In this document: positions 11,201 through 24,114 of the stretch, one piece after another | Layout: the number at the start of each line of letters is the position of its first letter | Numbering within the stretch: the first letter of the stretch is position 1 | Assembly (NCBI GenBank): GCA_949152475.1 | Contig: OX424563.1 | Location: forward strand, 1,585,001-1,649,000 | Source: Terebella lapidaria | Lineage: Eukaryota > Annelida > Polychaeta > Terebellida > Terebellidae | Direction of reading: 5' to 3' | DNA: 64,000 nt | Program-made: the position numbers and the translations under genes | The notes under the pieces: generated by a model | Databases searched by the model: none | What the model saw: the letters and a program-made list of their open reading frames with translations, nothing else | What the model was told of the DNA's origin: nothing

Positions 11201-14200
11201 AACGCTTTCAAATATAGACAGCATTGTGCACGGCTTATTGGTTTTTTTTCGCAATTTATTCATCAAAGTCGGTGCTGTATAGTTTGAGTTGGAGTTCTGG
11301 ACAGTATTGGATTGATGAAGTATTGAACGTTGTGTCGTATCCTTACTCCGTCACAACATAGTACTTACCAATTGGTGATCACTTTACTACAGCAAGACTC
11401 CGATGATATGAATAAAATGTACAACGAACTACTTTTGGAAGTGGTACAAATCACAAAAAATTTCAGGAGTGTATGAACATATACATTATACACATAACAT
11501 ATATACTTGTGAATCAATCAATCCCATGATTACCGGATAGCATGAGATAATGGTGAATGGAAATTTAGAAATAAGATGGTCTACTAGTTTACATGTACAA
11601 CATCTCACGGAAGATTAGCTGATGCAAAGCTGTTTTTTTCAATTCACATGAGCACATGGAAAAATATACTATTCATGAGTCATAAAGCTGGAATGCTAAT
11701 TTACTCCAAGGTTCGTAACCTTGGAGAAACCTATGGCCACACCATTCACGTCAGACTTGCAGTATTATTCTGCGATGCAATTGTAGTATTACATTATTAG
11801 TATTTTGTTTCATTAAACCAGTTCGTGTCTCTTCGAATTGACCTCAAAGTTCGTGCTCCACCGAAATGCGATTGCACTAGATTGCACTAGATATGATAAT
11901 TATATTTTGTTCTGCATTTTGAAATCAGTTTTCAAACAATGTTAGGGACATATATGTGAAGAGAACATTTTATGAACGCGCTTTTTAAAAAAAATATTTC
12001 GTTTGTACGATACCTCTAACACAGTTGTGAATCTGAGATTATACCATTCCATCACAAATTGTATTCTATAAAATATGAGTCCTCTCTTTTGTCGTGGGAC
12101 GCCCTCATGAGAAGGAATGCAGGGGCAGATCCAGAATTAAGGGTGTGAGGGGGGGGGGGGGTAGGACCCCCTTTGATCCGCTTGTCACTGCAGGAACCCT
12201 ACTACCGTAACGCGACGTTATGGTAGTCTAAACGATGGCGGAAGGTTATTAGCTTCGAAAAGTTATTTCACGATAAACTAGGTATTAGGCAGGTTTCGCA
12301 TATAACACCTACACGAGGCGAATTGTCTAGATATGCTTCATAGTGTGGCAATATAATTAAACTGTGAATCTGATTGATTTGCGAGAAAAAACGGTTTGAA
12401 ATATGCGACGATTACTACAGTAACGTTAGCAGCCCACTACCATAACGCCAATTTCCAGATTTCAAGTACTACCGTAACGCTTGTATATATAAAAAATTAC
12501 CATGATGTAAAACTTTGATTTTGATCATATTTTAGGATTTTCGTTATCGATAAATAGTACAAATATTGTTGTGGATCGATGATCATAATCGGGACAATTT
12601 TTGGGAATTTGTCATGCATATGTAGCCTATGTGAAAAATACATCAGGATACATATGTTATTACTGCCCTTTGACCAGCCATTCGCCAAACAGAATTTTAG
12701 AGCATGTTATTGAACATCATTCAGAGTCACATTTTAGCATCAGACTAAGATGTCCAGACGATGAATCTGGTAATGTTTCAGGGTGTTCCATTAACTTTGG
12801 AATGGAATTTGAGGCTTTGGGTCCTTGTACGATTTTGACTCCAGACACTTACTCATAAACTGTAATTAAAGAATACCTGGTATAGTGACAGAAATTCAAT
12901 AATCGTTACAGCCTTCAGACGATGATGTTTTTTTTGGGGGGGACGGTGTATAAACGTTTTAAGAGCAAACCTTACCTTATACCTTTTTTGGGGGGACGGT
13001 GTATAAACGTTTTAAGAGCAAACCTTTACCTTATACCGTAAGTTTCAAAGTTGGACTGACACCACACGGAACATGGTGCATAAATAAGGATTCACTCTTT
13101 CATAGTATGCATTATGATATGATTTCACAGACGTCGATAAAAAAAATCAAATGTCAAGAAGGGACTATATTTGATGCATATCACTGTGCGAATCTATGTA
13201 CTTATAATTGATACCATATCTCATGCATATCACTGTGCGAATCTATATTCATAATTGATGCCAGTTAAATCATTGTTGTAAACTTCATTATTTTTTCCTC
13301 AGACGAGTGTGTAATGCTGTGCAACGTTCAACGTTTGCATACATGTAAACTATACGGTTTGGAATACACAAATGTATCTTAATATTGTATATATTAATAC
13401 GACAACAATATATGGTATTGGAATAAATCAGAACATCAACATCATTATCTTCGTTAAGATAAAAGTATCGTATCAATATTATTTTCTCACTCATACGTTA
13501 TCATAAAATTAGTACAACTACGCTGGGGTAACATTCGAAAATGCCATTATTCAATGCATAAACATTGCTTATTTGCTTGCTCATTTTCTGCTCCTTCGGC
13601 AACCCGTGTAATATGTTCAGTTTTAGACGTCCCAAAGCACCACATTTCGTCATTTTACATGACATCATACAGTATCAGTAGTATAATATAATAAACAATT
13701 GTACCTCGAAATCAATTTCGTATATGCAAGCTCCTTATATTCGAAATTCTTATCTGAAACGACGCGAAAGACATGTTACAAAAGACCTAAGTGTGAGACC
13801 AAGATTAACGTTACGGTAGTACATGTTTGGCGTTACGGTAGTAACCCGCATGTACTGATCTGACGTTACCGTAGTAATCGCTTGCTTTTCATTTTCCATT
13901 TTCTTACTAATTGAGAGCAATGTTCCCACAAAACAATACGCCAATAGATGCGAAACTTCAAGAGGCATCAAAGCACATCATCGGAGAAGAGTGACATGTG
14001 TTCTATAAACGATAATCTCAAGGAAACCAATCGAACCACTCGCCTGCCGCCATCGTGCCGTACTACCGTAACGCCGCGTTACGGTAGTGGGGTTCCTACA
14101 GTGCTTGTGGGATGTATGGTTCCCATCCCCAGAGTCTCTCGGGATTACGGACACACTCAGTGTCACAGCCATTTCCTATGCTGTGGTGTTTGATAAGCAA

Positions 14201-17200
14201 TGAACATTTAGGTTACAAACGACCTTTATGTAAATCCAAATAATTAATAGTTATTGACTCTGTGCGCTTGCACAAACAAAGCACACATTTAGGCGAGAAT
14301 ATGTGTTGTTTTGGAACTTTCACCCAGAAGTGGTGATGCATAATTTATAATCACAAATGAAATATTATGGTTAGACCTATCAAATGCGTATCCGGCAGTA
14401 TTTCCATCAACTCGTGTGGCTGTTTGAGAGCTTGCATCAGTGAGGTTAGACTTCGGTGGATCATTTCTCGACTGTCTTACTACCGGAATATGCTTTGGTA
14501 TATTGTATACAATTCAGCGAAATGCCATATTGTCAGAAACTGGATGTTGTGAAAGGATAACGGATTCTATAACGACATTTTGATTGAGACAGTAGGGAAG
14601 CCTATTAGGGTCAATCAACTCTTTTTATTTAGAAATTAACTTTTCTCCGAAGTATGATTTACACACTGCGAAATCATGGGAAATTGGGAATTAATTATTT
14701 AAACCAGGAATTAAATATTAAAAGCCAGAATTGAATATCAAAACCAAGAATTAAAATTTGAAACCAAGAATCGCAATTATCACATCGAGTGTCTCTTCCT
14801 TATTGGTTTGACAATTTTCGTGCGGTATCCAGAAGATTATTGTGTATGCATCACGATATTTCTCCTATATTCTTCAATGTGTTAAGTACTTTATTGACAT
14901 ATGAACATTGACACCATAATTGATGTTGGCTCCCTAAATACTCTAGCAATTAATGATATTTGCAAAAAAGTCATGCAATGCTCAGCCCAAAGCATTAATT
15001 AAGAAGAACCACTTCTTGTATTTCTTGTGTTTCAATGCCTCAGTAAGCTGTTGTTTCGATGCCACACAAGCATCGGTACTGGAAGATAAGGTATTGCAGA
15101 ACTGCCTCGTGAAAGTTAACGATGCCCGTGCAACATCCCATCGGCTATAATTACCTAGGTAACAAACAGCTGTCGTAATTTCAGGTATACACAATTTCAC
15201 AAATGCGTGCTGCTGAGAGCCTCCGTTTACGAAATACTTCGGCGATTCCCAGAAATGTTCCAGCAACAATAGTGGTAGGAAATCTCAGTAATTATAGTTG
15301 ACATTTCTGAGCCATATTTTTCTCGGCTTCGTCGAGAGAGTGTGGAATTCTGACTGCCACTTTTGGAACTGTACTCTCTGACAAAAATTTGTGACAAACC
15401 AGTTCCTGGAAATGTGGATATCAACTGGTTCACATATTTATTCTTAACAGAAATATATATATACGTCATATTGACAGCGTGTGAATGAGGTAAATGTTGA
15501 AAGTGTGTGTTATTCGGTCACTAAAGGTGGTAGGGTCTTAGGGCCGAGTAGAACTCGTACTTTAGGCTATTTCTGCCACACTTTCTTCACTATTTACAAT
15601 TCGCAATTACGACAATTGCAAGTCGATCAATAACGGTCCTTTATGGAGAAAGCGAAAGTTTTACAATTTCCCAGGAAACATCACATTTGCACACGGGGCG
15701 CTTGTTGCAAGGGATTATGGGAAGCGGTCATTGTCCAAACTTCGTGATCAACGGTTCAAGGAAGTCCCGGATCATGAATATGCATCGACAACGTCGTTAC
15801 TCCTTCTCAAATTGGATGAGTCTCGTGTTTTGAAGTGGGCGGAAGATGCTCTCATGACAACTAATTGCCTGTATTTCCCGTCAATTACCCACTACTACCT
15901 CCCGAAGGCCACTGACAAGTGACTGTCATATACACATGCAATAAACTACAATGTATGGGGGGTAATTAGTGTGTAAGTAGCGCGTGTCTCGCGCGGCGAC
16001 CGATGTATTAGCAGTGTGGGAATTCCCACGAACTCGTATCATTCATACCTAATATTGTATTATATTCTCAAGGCTTCTGATAATCTGATCTGGGAGTTCA
16101 CAAAGGTATCTTGCATAGCTCATCACTTGTCACATTTGCATATTATCACAATTTATTGGACCAATATCGTGTTGAGTTTTTACTGGTTCGAAAACAAATT
16201 AATAGAGAGGTATTGGTGGTGAATATTGCTGCGTTGCTGGTGTTGTGTTTTACTTTTATTCATATAGCGATTGTAGACGAAAGACACTGACTTTTAATGA
16301 CACAATCGACCCTATAGAGATCGGCCACTCCCTACTAGTACTAGCAGACAGCCTTGACATTGCAGACATTCTACATGATACGGACGGATATGAGGACCCG
16401 AGTATCAGTTACAGGTTCTACCGCAGGTGGTACCTCAGTACGACTCATGGGGTGAACCCGTGAAGACGTGCTGCAGCAGCTAGCTCTCAGTCAGTTGATG
16501 AGAAAGATAGACAATCTGCTGAGCGCTACAGTCCCGCATCCTGTTATAACAACAGTCAGACATACTGATGATCATGACGTTCCAATATATTGTAAGGTAC
16601 ATTTTGTGTGTGATTACAATAAGAAATTATGTGCTATCGTTACAAGAACTAGCAAGATCAAAAAAAATCTTGCTTTCGAAAAATATATGTTATTGTTACA
16701 ATAACCAGCAAGATCCAAACTCATAAGACTATGAGCGAGTAATCATAGTATGTCAATTAAAAAAAAACGTCATTTAGGAATAGATAGGCAGGATATAATT
16801 TGTCAATTATGTGATAGTAAAAATGTTGATGACGAATTCCATTACTTTTGTTGTTGCCAATTTTTGTCCCGGAAAGGGAAAAGTTTCTATTTTCCTACCT
16901 ATCCTTCCTTATCAAAGTTCTCTGAGCTAGTTTAGTCTGATAGTAAGATGGTGGATTCTTAAAGGTCTGACTGAAATTTTCCAAAGTAAATTGTACTCTA
17001 CTGGTTTGTATTATCATGACCACAGGACACTTCCTGTCTTGGGTCTCTCAAAGTGAATAAAACAACTTCAAAACTTCTTGCACATTTTAGTCAACTTTAC
17101 AGCCTGCCCCCGCCGACTTGGCTCGCACCAAATGTTTCCAAATGCTGAGCATAACAAACGTCTCGAAATCCAACGAAATTCATCAAGAGAAACAAATGTT

Positions 17201-20200
17201 GACATCACTGTTATTTGACTTTCTGACGGGTCACAAAAGATTTGGTCACCCCCATGTGTTGAACTCACTTGATCTAACCAGTTTGAAATATTTACATCCA
17301 TTTTGTTAACATATTCACCTTCGTGTAACCAGAAAGTATAGGCTTCTCATACAGACATAAGCGTGCCGACAACAAGATCCATGTTTTCAAAATAGACACC
17401 ATCCAATCATACGCGAGTAAATAGACCTCTGCTCCTATCATACGTGTCTTGCCCAGTAACAGCTCTGTTTGTTGGCACTGTTCCATACCAATTATGGCAT
17501 ACTCTAGAGACTGGAAGGATCATCGACTGTCGCTAGGGTTACTGACCTTGACTTAGAGACAATGGACATTCATCACGTGTCTCGTGTATCACTCATGTGT
17601 GCATCGTTGGAAGCACGTGTGTTCTGACAGCATTATTGTTCCTCCGGCGATTAATAAATATATGCGGTGTAACCCAATTCCATGGTGATCAGTTGTATGC
17701 TATTTCAATAAAGTTTTATAAAGTTTTAGCCAGCTGTATGTTTATTCCATCAGATGTACAGGAGAAACAACTATATCTGTCTGCCTTTGATGGCGTTAGT
17801 ATGGCTTTTGATGTGAATATTTGGTCGAGCTTTGTTTTTCATTCCGACAATGTTGTATTTCATGCATGCGTTTAGCATCATTAAAATCTGGTAGTAGGTT
17901 GATCAATACATTTGTATAGTGCATACATTTTAACGAGTACTAAGTCATAATAATAAAAGCAAACAATATCGCAAGTAATAACAAAAACAATAATGAAACC
18001 GAGTAACAATTGATACAGACACTAATTTCACAATTGAAATCAAACTGCTACAGTTTCATCGAAGTTTAGACCTGTATTCAATTTAGTTTTTGGAAATCTA
18101 GAGAGGGAGTGAAAATTGTCACACAGTAATGAATTAAAATATGTTCTGCTCATTACCATGACAGACACAGCATTCATGCAGTGCGTGGAATGTCTTACAA
18201 ACAATCTATTCTAGTCTCGCTAATACTCCACATGTGTCACAGACTTGCTACTCAGGGGAACCCGCACCACCAATCATACAACTCCCCCTTCCTTGTTAAC
18301 TCTTGTTAGCTTCCTTCCTTGTCCTTGTCCTTGTCCATGGCACCATGTCAGCCACGACCTCTCGGCGTCACCATGGGCAGCCACTACATGATAAATGGCC
18401 CGTCAAACTGCTGGAATCGAGGGCTATGATTTCTGAAGGTGTATGTGTGTGTGCGGCCATATAATCCGAGGCAAATACAGCTAAGTTGTATCCCAGATAA
18501 GCACGTACAGGTGTGTCATTTTTTTGTCTGTGAATGACAGTGTTGAAAGTATTACGGCTTTTATCTCAATGTTTGCGTCAACTCATCACCACCAACATCA
18601 CAAGATTTCGATGATGACAATATATGGCTAACAATGCAACCATTATATGTTGTGATCCGATAGATGTATGTAAATTCACGACGCTAAATCAAGTTCGTAG
18701 ACCGTGAAACTGTGAAATTTTTAGCGATATTTTCATCAATTCGAATGGTACACCTACTGTATTTCACATGTTTTATTTGGCGATAAAACCGCAATTTCTA
18801 CCTAAGTATAAGTACCATTTACAAATGAAACTGGATTATATGGGACTAGCCACTTATATTGTGTAGTCTCCAGATTATTCACCATGCTCGAGCAAGCATT
18901 AAGCAAACATTGCATTTCCTGAGAAGGTTTGTATTCGTACAAAAAGAGAAACCCAATCAAATACTGTTCGAATCTGGACAATTGAGCCAATTGTTCTTAT
19001 TAGATTCTGGTGTGTACAGTAGAAAAAAATACATTTCACACACTGTCTGCCCTTGATGACGCCAGCGTGTTTTTGGATAAGCGAATTGGTCGGGCTTTGT
19101 TTCTATTGCAAAATGTTGCAATTTACGTTTGCTATTGTCATCAGCAAAATCTAGTTGTATGCCTATTGGTGGTAATAAATTGATACTTACATTAACACTG
19201 GATCGTTTTTTGATGTCACAACAACATATCGTGCCTTGCATTCGATCAACACATGTGGAGTATGTTACGTGGTATGTATTCTGGTAACTAGCCTTATGAC
19301 TTATGGTTAAAACACACACACACACCTCCACACACTAGACAATAAAGTAACAATTTACAAGAAATCGTCGTTATAAAACAATGTATATTATGTTCAATAA
19401 TATTAAAGTTTTCGCAGCGATCAACATTTCGTATCAACATTGCTTTTTCTATGAACATCGAAATATTCACAACTAGATCGACACTTTTGGGGGCATTTGC
19501 GATAGGTCAAATCATAGAATTATTTCTATGTTCAAATGTCCCCCAAAGTTGTTCGAGTTTCAGAAATTACTTCTCTTTTGGCCAATAGTAACGTTTTGCA
19601 GAATTCGTTAAGATATTGCAGATATGTCAATTTTGAACCCGTCTGATGATTTTGAAAACGCACAGCGTTGTTGCTCATAAATGCAAGGAGTGACACTTTA
19701 TATGCCCAGTGTGTGCACATACATGCAATAAACTTGCAACACAATTTGTTTCTTTAGAGTGCACCCAGACTCTCCCCTGGACGTTCTCTCTGACAAATGG
19801 TTCCTGTGCACTATTGTCATGTCACGAGTGGAGGTCTTCCCCCATCTATCAAACAACCAGGCATGGTCCGGATCTCGTTATAGCCGCTAAGACGTCAGGC
19901 TGCTGGGGAGTGACGGGTGGTCAGGTGAATTCTGAGACAGTATCTGAATCATAATGACTACGAGAATGTTGTATGTTTTACGGAAACTAATTAAAATCCT
20001 TGCGTTTCGAGAAGGACATTGGTCGAGGAACATGTGAATGATGACTTCTTTGAAAAAGAAACCGAATATTCATTTTGATTCAACGGGATGAATTTATAGT
20101 TTGAGTCCAAACACTATACATGTATTCCATGGGTGTATTGTAAAACATTATTGGTACGTTACATGTACGAATATCATCTTGGACTAATGTAAGTATCAAT

Positions 20201-23200
20201 CTATTACCACCAATACAGTGAGATTTCAATGATGCCAATAACAAACGAAAAATACAATATTTTGCAATAGAAACAAAGCCCAACCGAATAGTTTATCCAA
20301 AGACACACTGGCGTCATCGGGGGCAGACAGTGTGTTAACTGTAGTTGTTTCTACTGTACACCTGATGAAATTAGTATACAACTGCCCAACAACCTATGAA
20401 AACAATTTAGAAATCCGAAACAACCCCAATGGAACAGATATATGACAAGTACATAAGTACCTAATCACAAGCCCGAAGACTACTGAGTTGATGGTATCCT
20501 CGGGGACAGATTTAACGTCCGCCAGCAGTGACACCGACTCAGTGGTATGAATGTAAGTATCAATCTATTACCACCAATACAGTGAGATTTCAATGATGCC
20601 AATAACAAACGAAAAATACAATATTTTGCAATAGAAACAAAGCCCAACCGAATAGTTTATCCAAAGACACACTGGTGTCATCAGGGGCAGACAGTGTGTT
20701 AACTGTAGTTGTTTCTACTGTACACCTGATGAAATTAGTATACAACTGCCCAACAACCTATGAAAACAATTTAGAAATCCGAAACAACCCCAATGGAACA
20801 GATATATGACAAGTACATAAGTACCTAATCACAAGCCCTAAGGCTACTGAGTTGATGGTACCCTCGGGGTCAGATTTAACGTCCGCCAGCAGTGACACCT
20901 ACTCAGTGGTATGAATGTAAGTATCAATCTATTACCACCAATACAGTGCCGCTTCATGCGAAGAAAGACATTCAGAATTGCTGATGTACTTCATTATAAA
21001 GTCCACTTTTCCTCATAGGGATATACGTCTGTCGTTCTTGCCGACGTTCACATCGCACCATCCATCTACAAGCAAACTTTCTCACTGGATGTGATTGTTT
21101 CTTGGTGGAATTAATCGTAACGTATTCGTGGACACTTCCCCGTGCCCACTGGCGAATGAAATGATCGATGATTTCTCCTATCGGTTATAGACTTGAACAC
21201 CCGTGTGAACTGAGAGGACATCGAAACTTGACGTATTGTCTCTTGAGTATTAAATCATTCCGCTAACATACACTAAACGACAGAATAGAAGTATGACAGG
21301 TGGGTAACCAAATATCTTCCCTGACTCTGACGCGGAGATAGATACAACTGTTATTGAATCCAAACAAACACGATTGTTCATTTTTGAATTTAGTGGATTC
21401 GAATTCCTCTCTGCACAAGGAATGCGCAAATACTTCTGAGAAATATATATATATATATATTGAACAACAGACGGATTGACAGGTAACCTGGAAATTACAA
21501 TGCTGTAGTGGCAACAGATGGTCACGTGGCTTGCTGCCCGGATGTGTTAGTGGTGTTCTGCGGTCTGTCTGTTCTGTCCTGTGACCTGACAGCAAAGGAC
21601 AGGAAGTTCCGAACAGCTACTTCCTGCCAGCCCGGTGACACAAGTCAAGGTTACCAGGGTACGTAAAAAAACAAAGACGGAACGTATAACAACCAATCAA
21701 TCAATCAATCAATCAAGCTAACTCATTGGATTCCGAAGTATTAGTCATTCATTTGGTCGACAATATTAATTGAATACTGCTCTTCAAGTTGGAAATCACT
21801 GCTAAGAATCCACTCCACAATCATGTTGACAAATAAATTGACATAATAATACAAGTAAATGTAAGGCCTACATAAACTTTACTTCTGGTGGATGTCTGTG
21901 TCAACAGCAGTGAGAAATCACGATGCACAGCGCTGAAGTATTCTCTCATATAGCGGAAAGATTGTACTAGCCTTGCAACAAACGACACGAAAGATTTAAT
22001 AATAATAAAATATCAAGACCAGAGTTCCGTGACGGTTTCGTGATTAAATGATATTCTTGTCCCTCTCGGAAATAACAAGATACACATGCAGACCCCGCAA
22101 TCAAGGCAATCATCTCATATAGCCTCATACGTATAGGACGTGTCTTGATATGTTGTTGTTGTTGTTGTTGTTGTTGAGTGTGTTCGAAGGCGACTAATGA
22201 AAATTTCAATCGCGGATATCACATGACGCTACAGACCACTGGGAGTACGAAACAGAATAAAATACTACATTTAGCTGCTTGGCAAATAAAATTTTAGGGA
22301 GTATCTGGAGTAATAACATTGTCAATAAACTTGAACTATGCAAAACATCCATAGGAGGGCATTTTCATCAAGTTTTAGTAGGTCTGTGTACTGTAGACTA
22401 TACACGTAGGTCACTTGTTATATAAAAATAATTGAATCATCATTGGCATGATTCATTTCTGGGCGAATTGAGAGATTTGCCCACACTTGTTTCACTATTG
22501 AAATTTCACAGTCCTTTCTGAGTAAGCAGAAAATATACAATTCCCAAGGAAATATCGCATTTGCTCACGAGATGCGTCTCTGAAGGGTTTTAGAGGAAGC
22601 AGTCTTTGTCCAAACGTCACGATTAATGGTGCAAAGAAGTCCCGTGTCATGGGTATGAGAATCAGTGGTGTTTTTGTGGATTGAAGTTACCTTCAATCAC
22701 TACTAAAAGTTCATCTTCAAACAATTTTTTGCTTGCTTTCATAATCTACCATCCACCTACATGCAAATTTCCCATGGGAATAGTTCGTTTTTTATTGGAA
22801 ATAATCACCACATAATAACTCTTTCGTGAAGAATGCTGCAGCGATCATGTCTCTAATGTCTACATTCACTGTTGTCTGAGCTGGCAAATGACATGACTGT
22901 TCGTGTCCTCTGGTTCTTATAAACATGGACAGACTTGTGGGTTGAGTGGACACCAACACTGGACATATTGGTCTCTTCAGTATTAAATCGTTCTACTAAT
23001 ATTGAGTAGATGATGGTATAGAAGTGGTGCATGTTTGTGGAGAGGGAGAGGGGTAGTGTTGAGATAGGTGTTGAATCAAATAGATGTGTTTTAGCGACGA
23101 AATTGATATTTCGTGTGTTACCGATGAAATTGATATTATTATGTTCTAAACATCAACTACAAAAAGATTCCAATGGCCTGGACGCAAGACATTGTCTTAT

Positions 23201-24031
23201 TCATTCTGACGTTTCTTTAACAATCGTATGATAAAACATATGAGTAATACTCACCTATTTTACAAATATTTACTTGCGAATATGTATGTGTATTGAAATA
23301 CACTAAACTACTGAAATGAACTTGGATAGTTGAGCAAATTGTGGGACATATATTTTTCACAATAATTCAGCAGGGTAGTTTCATAGTTACATGTTCAAAC
23401 TGGTTTATTTTGTACAGCAAAATGTTTTGAGCAATATTGCCATGAACCACCATCAACACATTATCCATATGTTTATATTCCAGTGATATTACCAGTATGG
23501 TCAGTTACCTTTATGTACTGCAACACTTTCATCTTCTGACGATTTTCTGCTTGCGTTCATATTCTACAATCCATCTACAGGCAGAATTTCCCAAAGGACG
23601 AATTCGTTTTCTGTCGAAATTAATCACCTCATCGTAACATGTTCGTGAACGATGCTGCAGCAATTTTGTCTCTAATGTCTACATTGACTGTTGTCTAAGC
23701 TCATTCGTGCCCACTGAATGATTGATGGTTTCTCTGTTTGTCATAAACTTGAACAGACTTGTAAATTGAGTGGACATCGACAAAACATATTGTATTGTTT
23801 AGTATTAAATCACGATACGACAGAAGTGGTGCATGTGTGTGGGGGTAGAGGAGTGTTTGGTGGAGAATCACACATTCTTCCTGACTCTGAGCCGATATAG
23901 ATGCAGCTGTAATGTGGTCCGAAGTACAGACAAACATAATTACACGATTGTTTGTAGGAATTTATTGAGTATATGTTTCAGACTCAGGGAGAATGAACTT
24001 GACATGAATGTGGAGTCCGGTCTGCATGAGT

Positions 24032-24077
<46 letters not shown>

Positions 24078-24082
24078 GCAAT

Positions 24083-24114
<32 letters not shown>

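Larger units (their letters stand above)
12186..14103. mobile_element. TIR element with CACTG ends, 5-bp target duplication, 1.9 kb
   Basis: The left end reads CACTGCAGGAACCCTACTAC and the right end reads, inverted, CACTGTAGGAACCCCACTAC. Homology continues inward through TACCGTAACGC and on to the segments near 12240 and 14040. A perfect 5-bp duplication CTTGT flanks it at 12181-12185 and 14104-14108. The palindromic motif ACTACCGTAACG recurs inside, at about 12415-12480 and 13805-13880. It belongs to the same structural class as the element at 8429-9419. No full transposase is present, but a small zinc-finger-like frame lies at 12601-12858. Confidence 0.85.
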
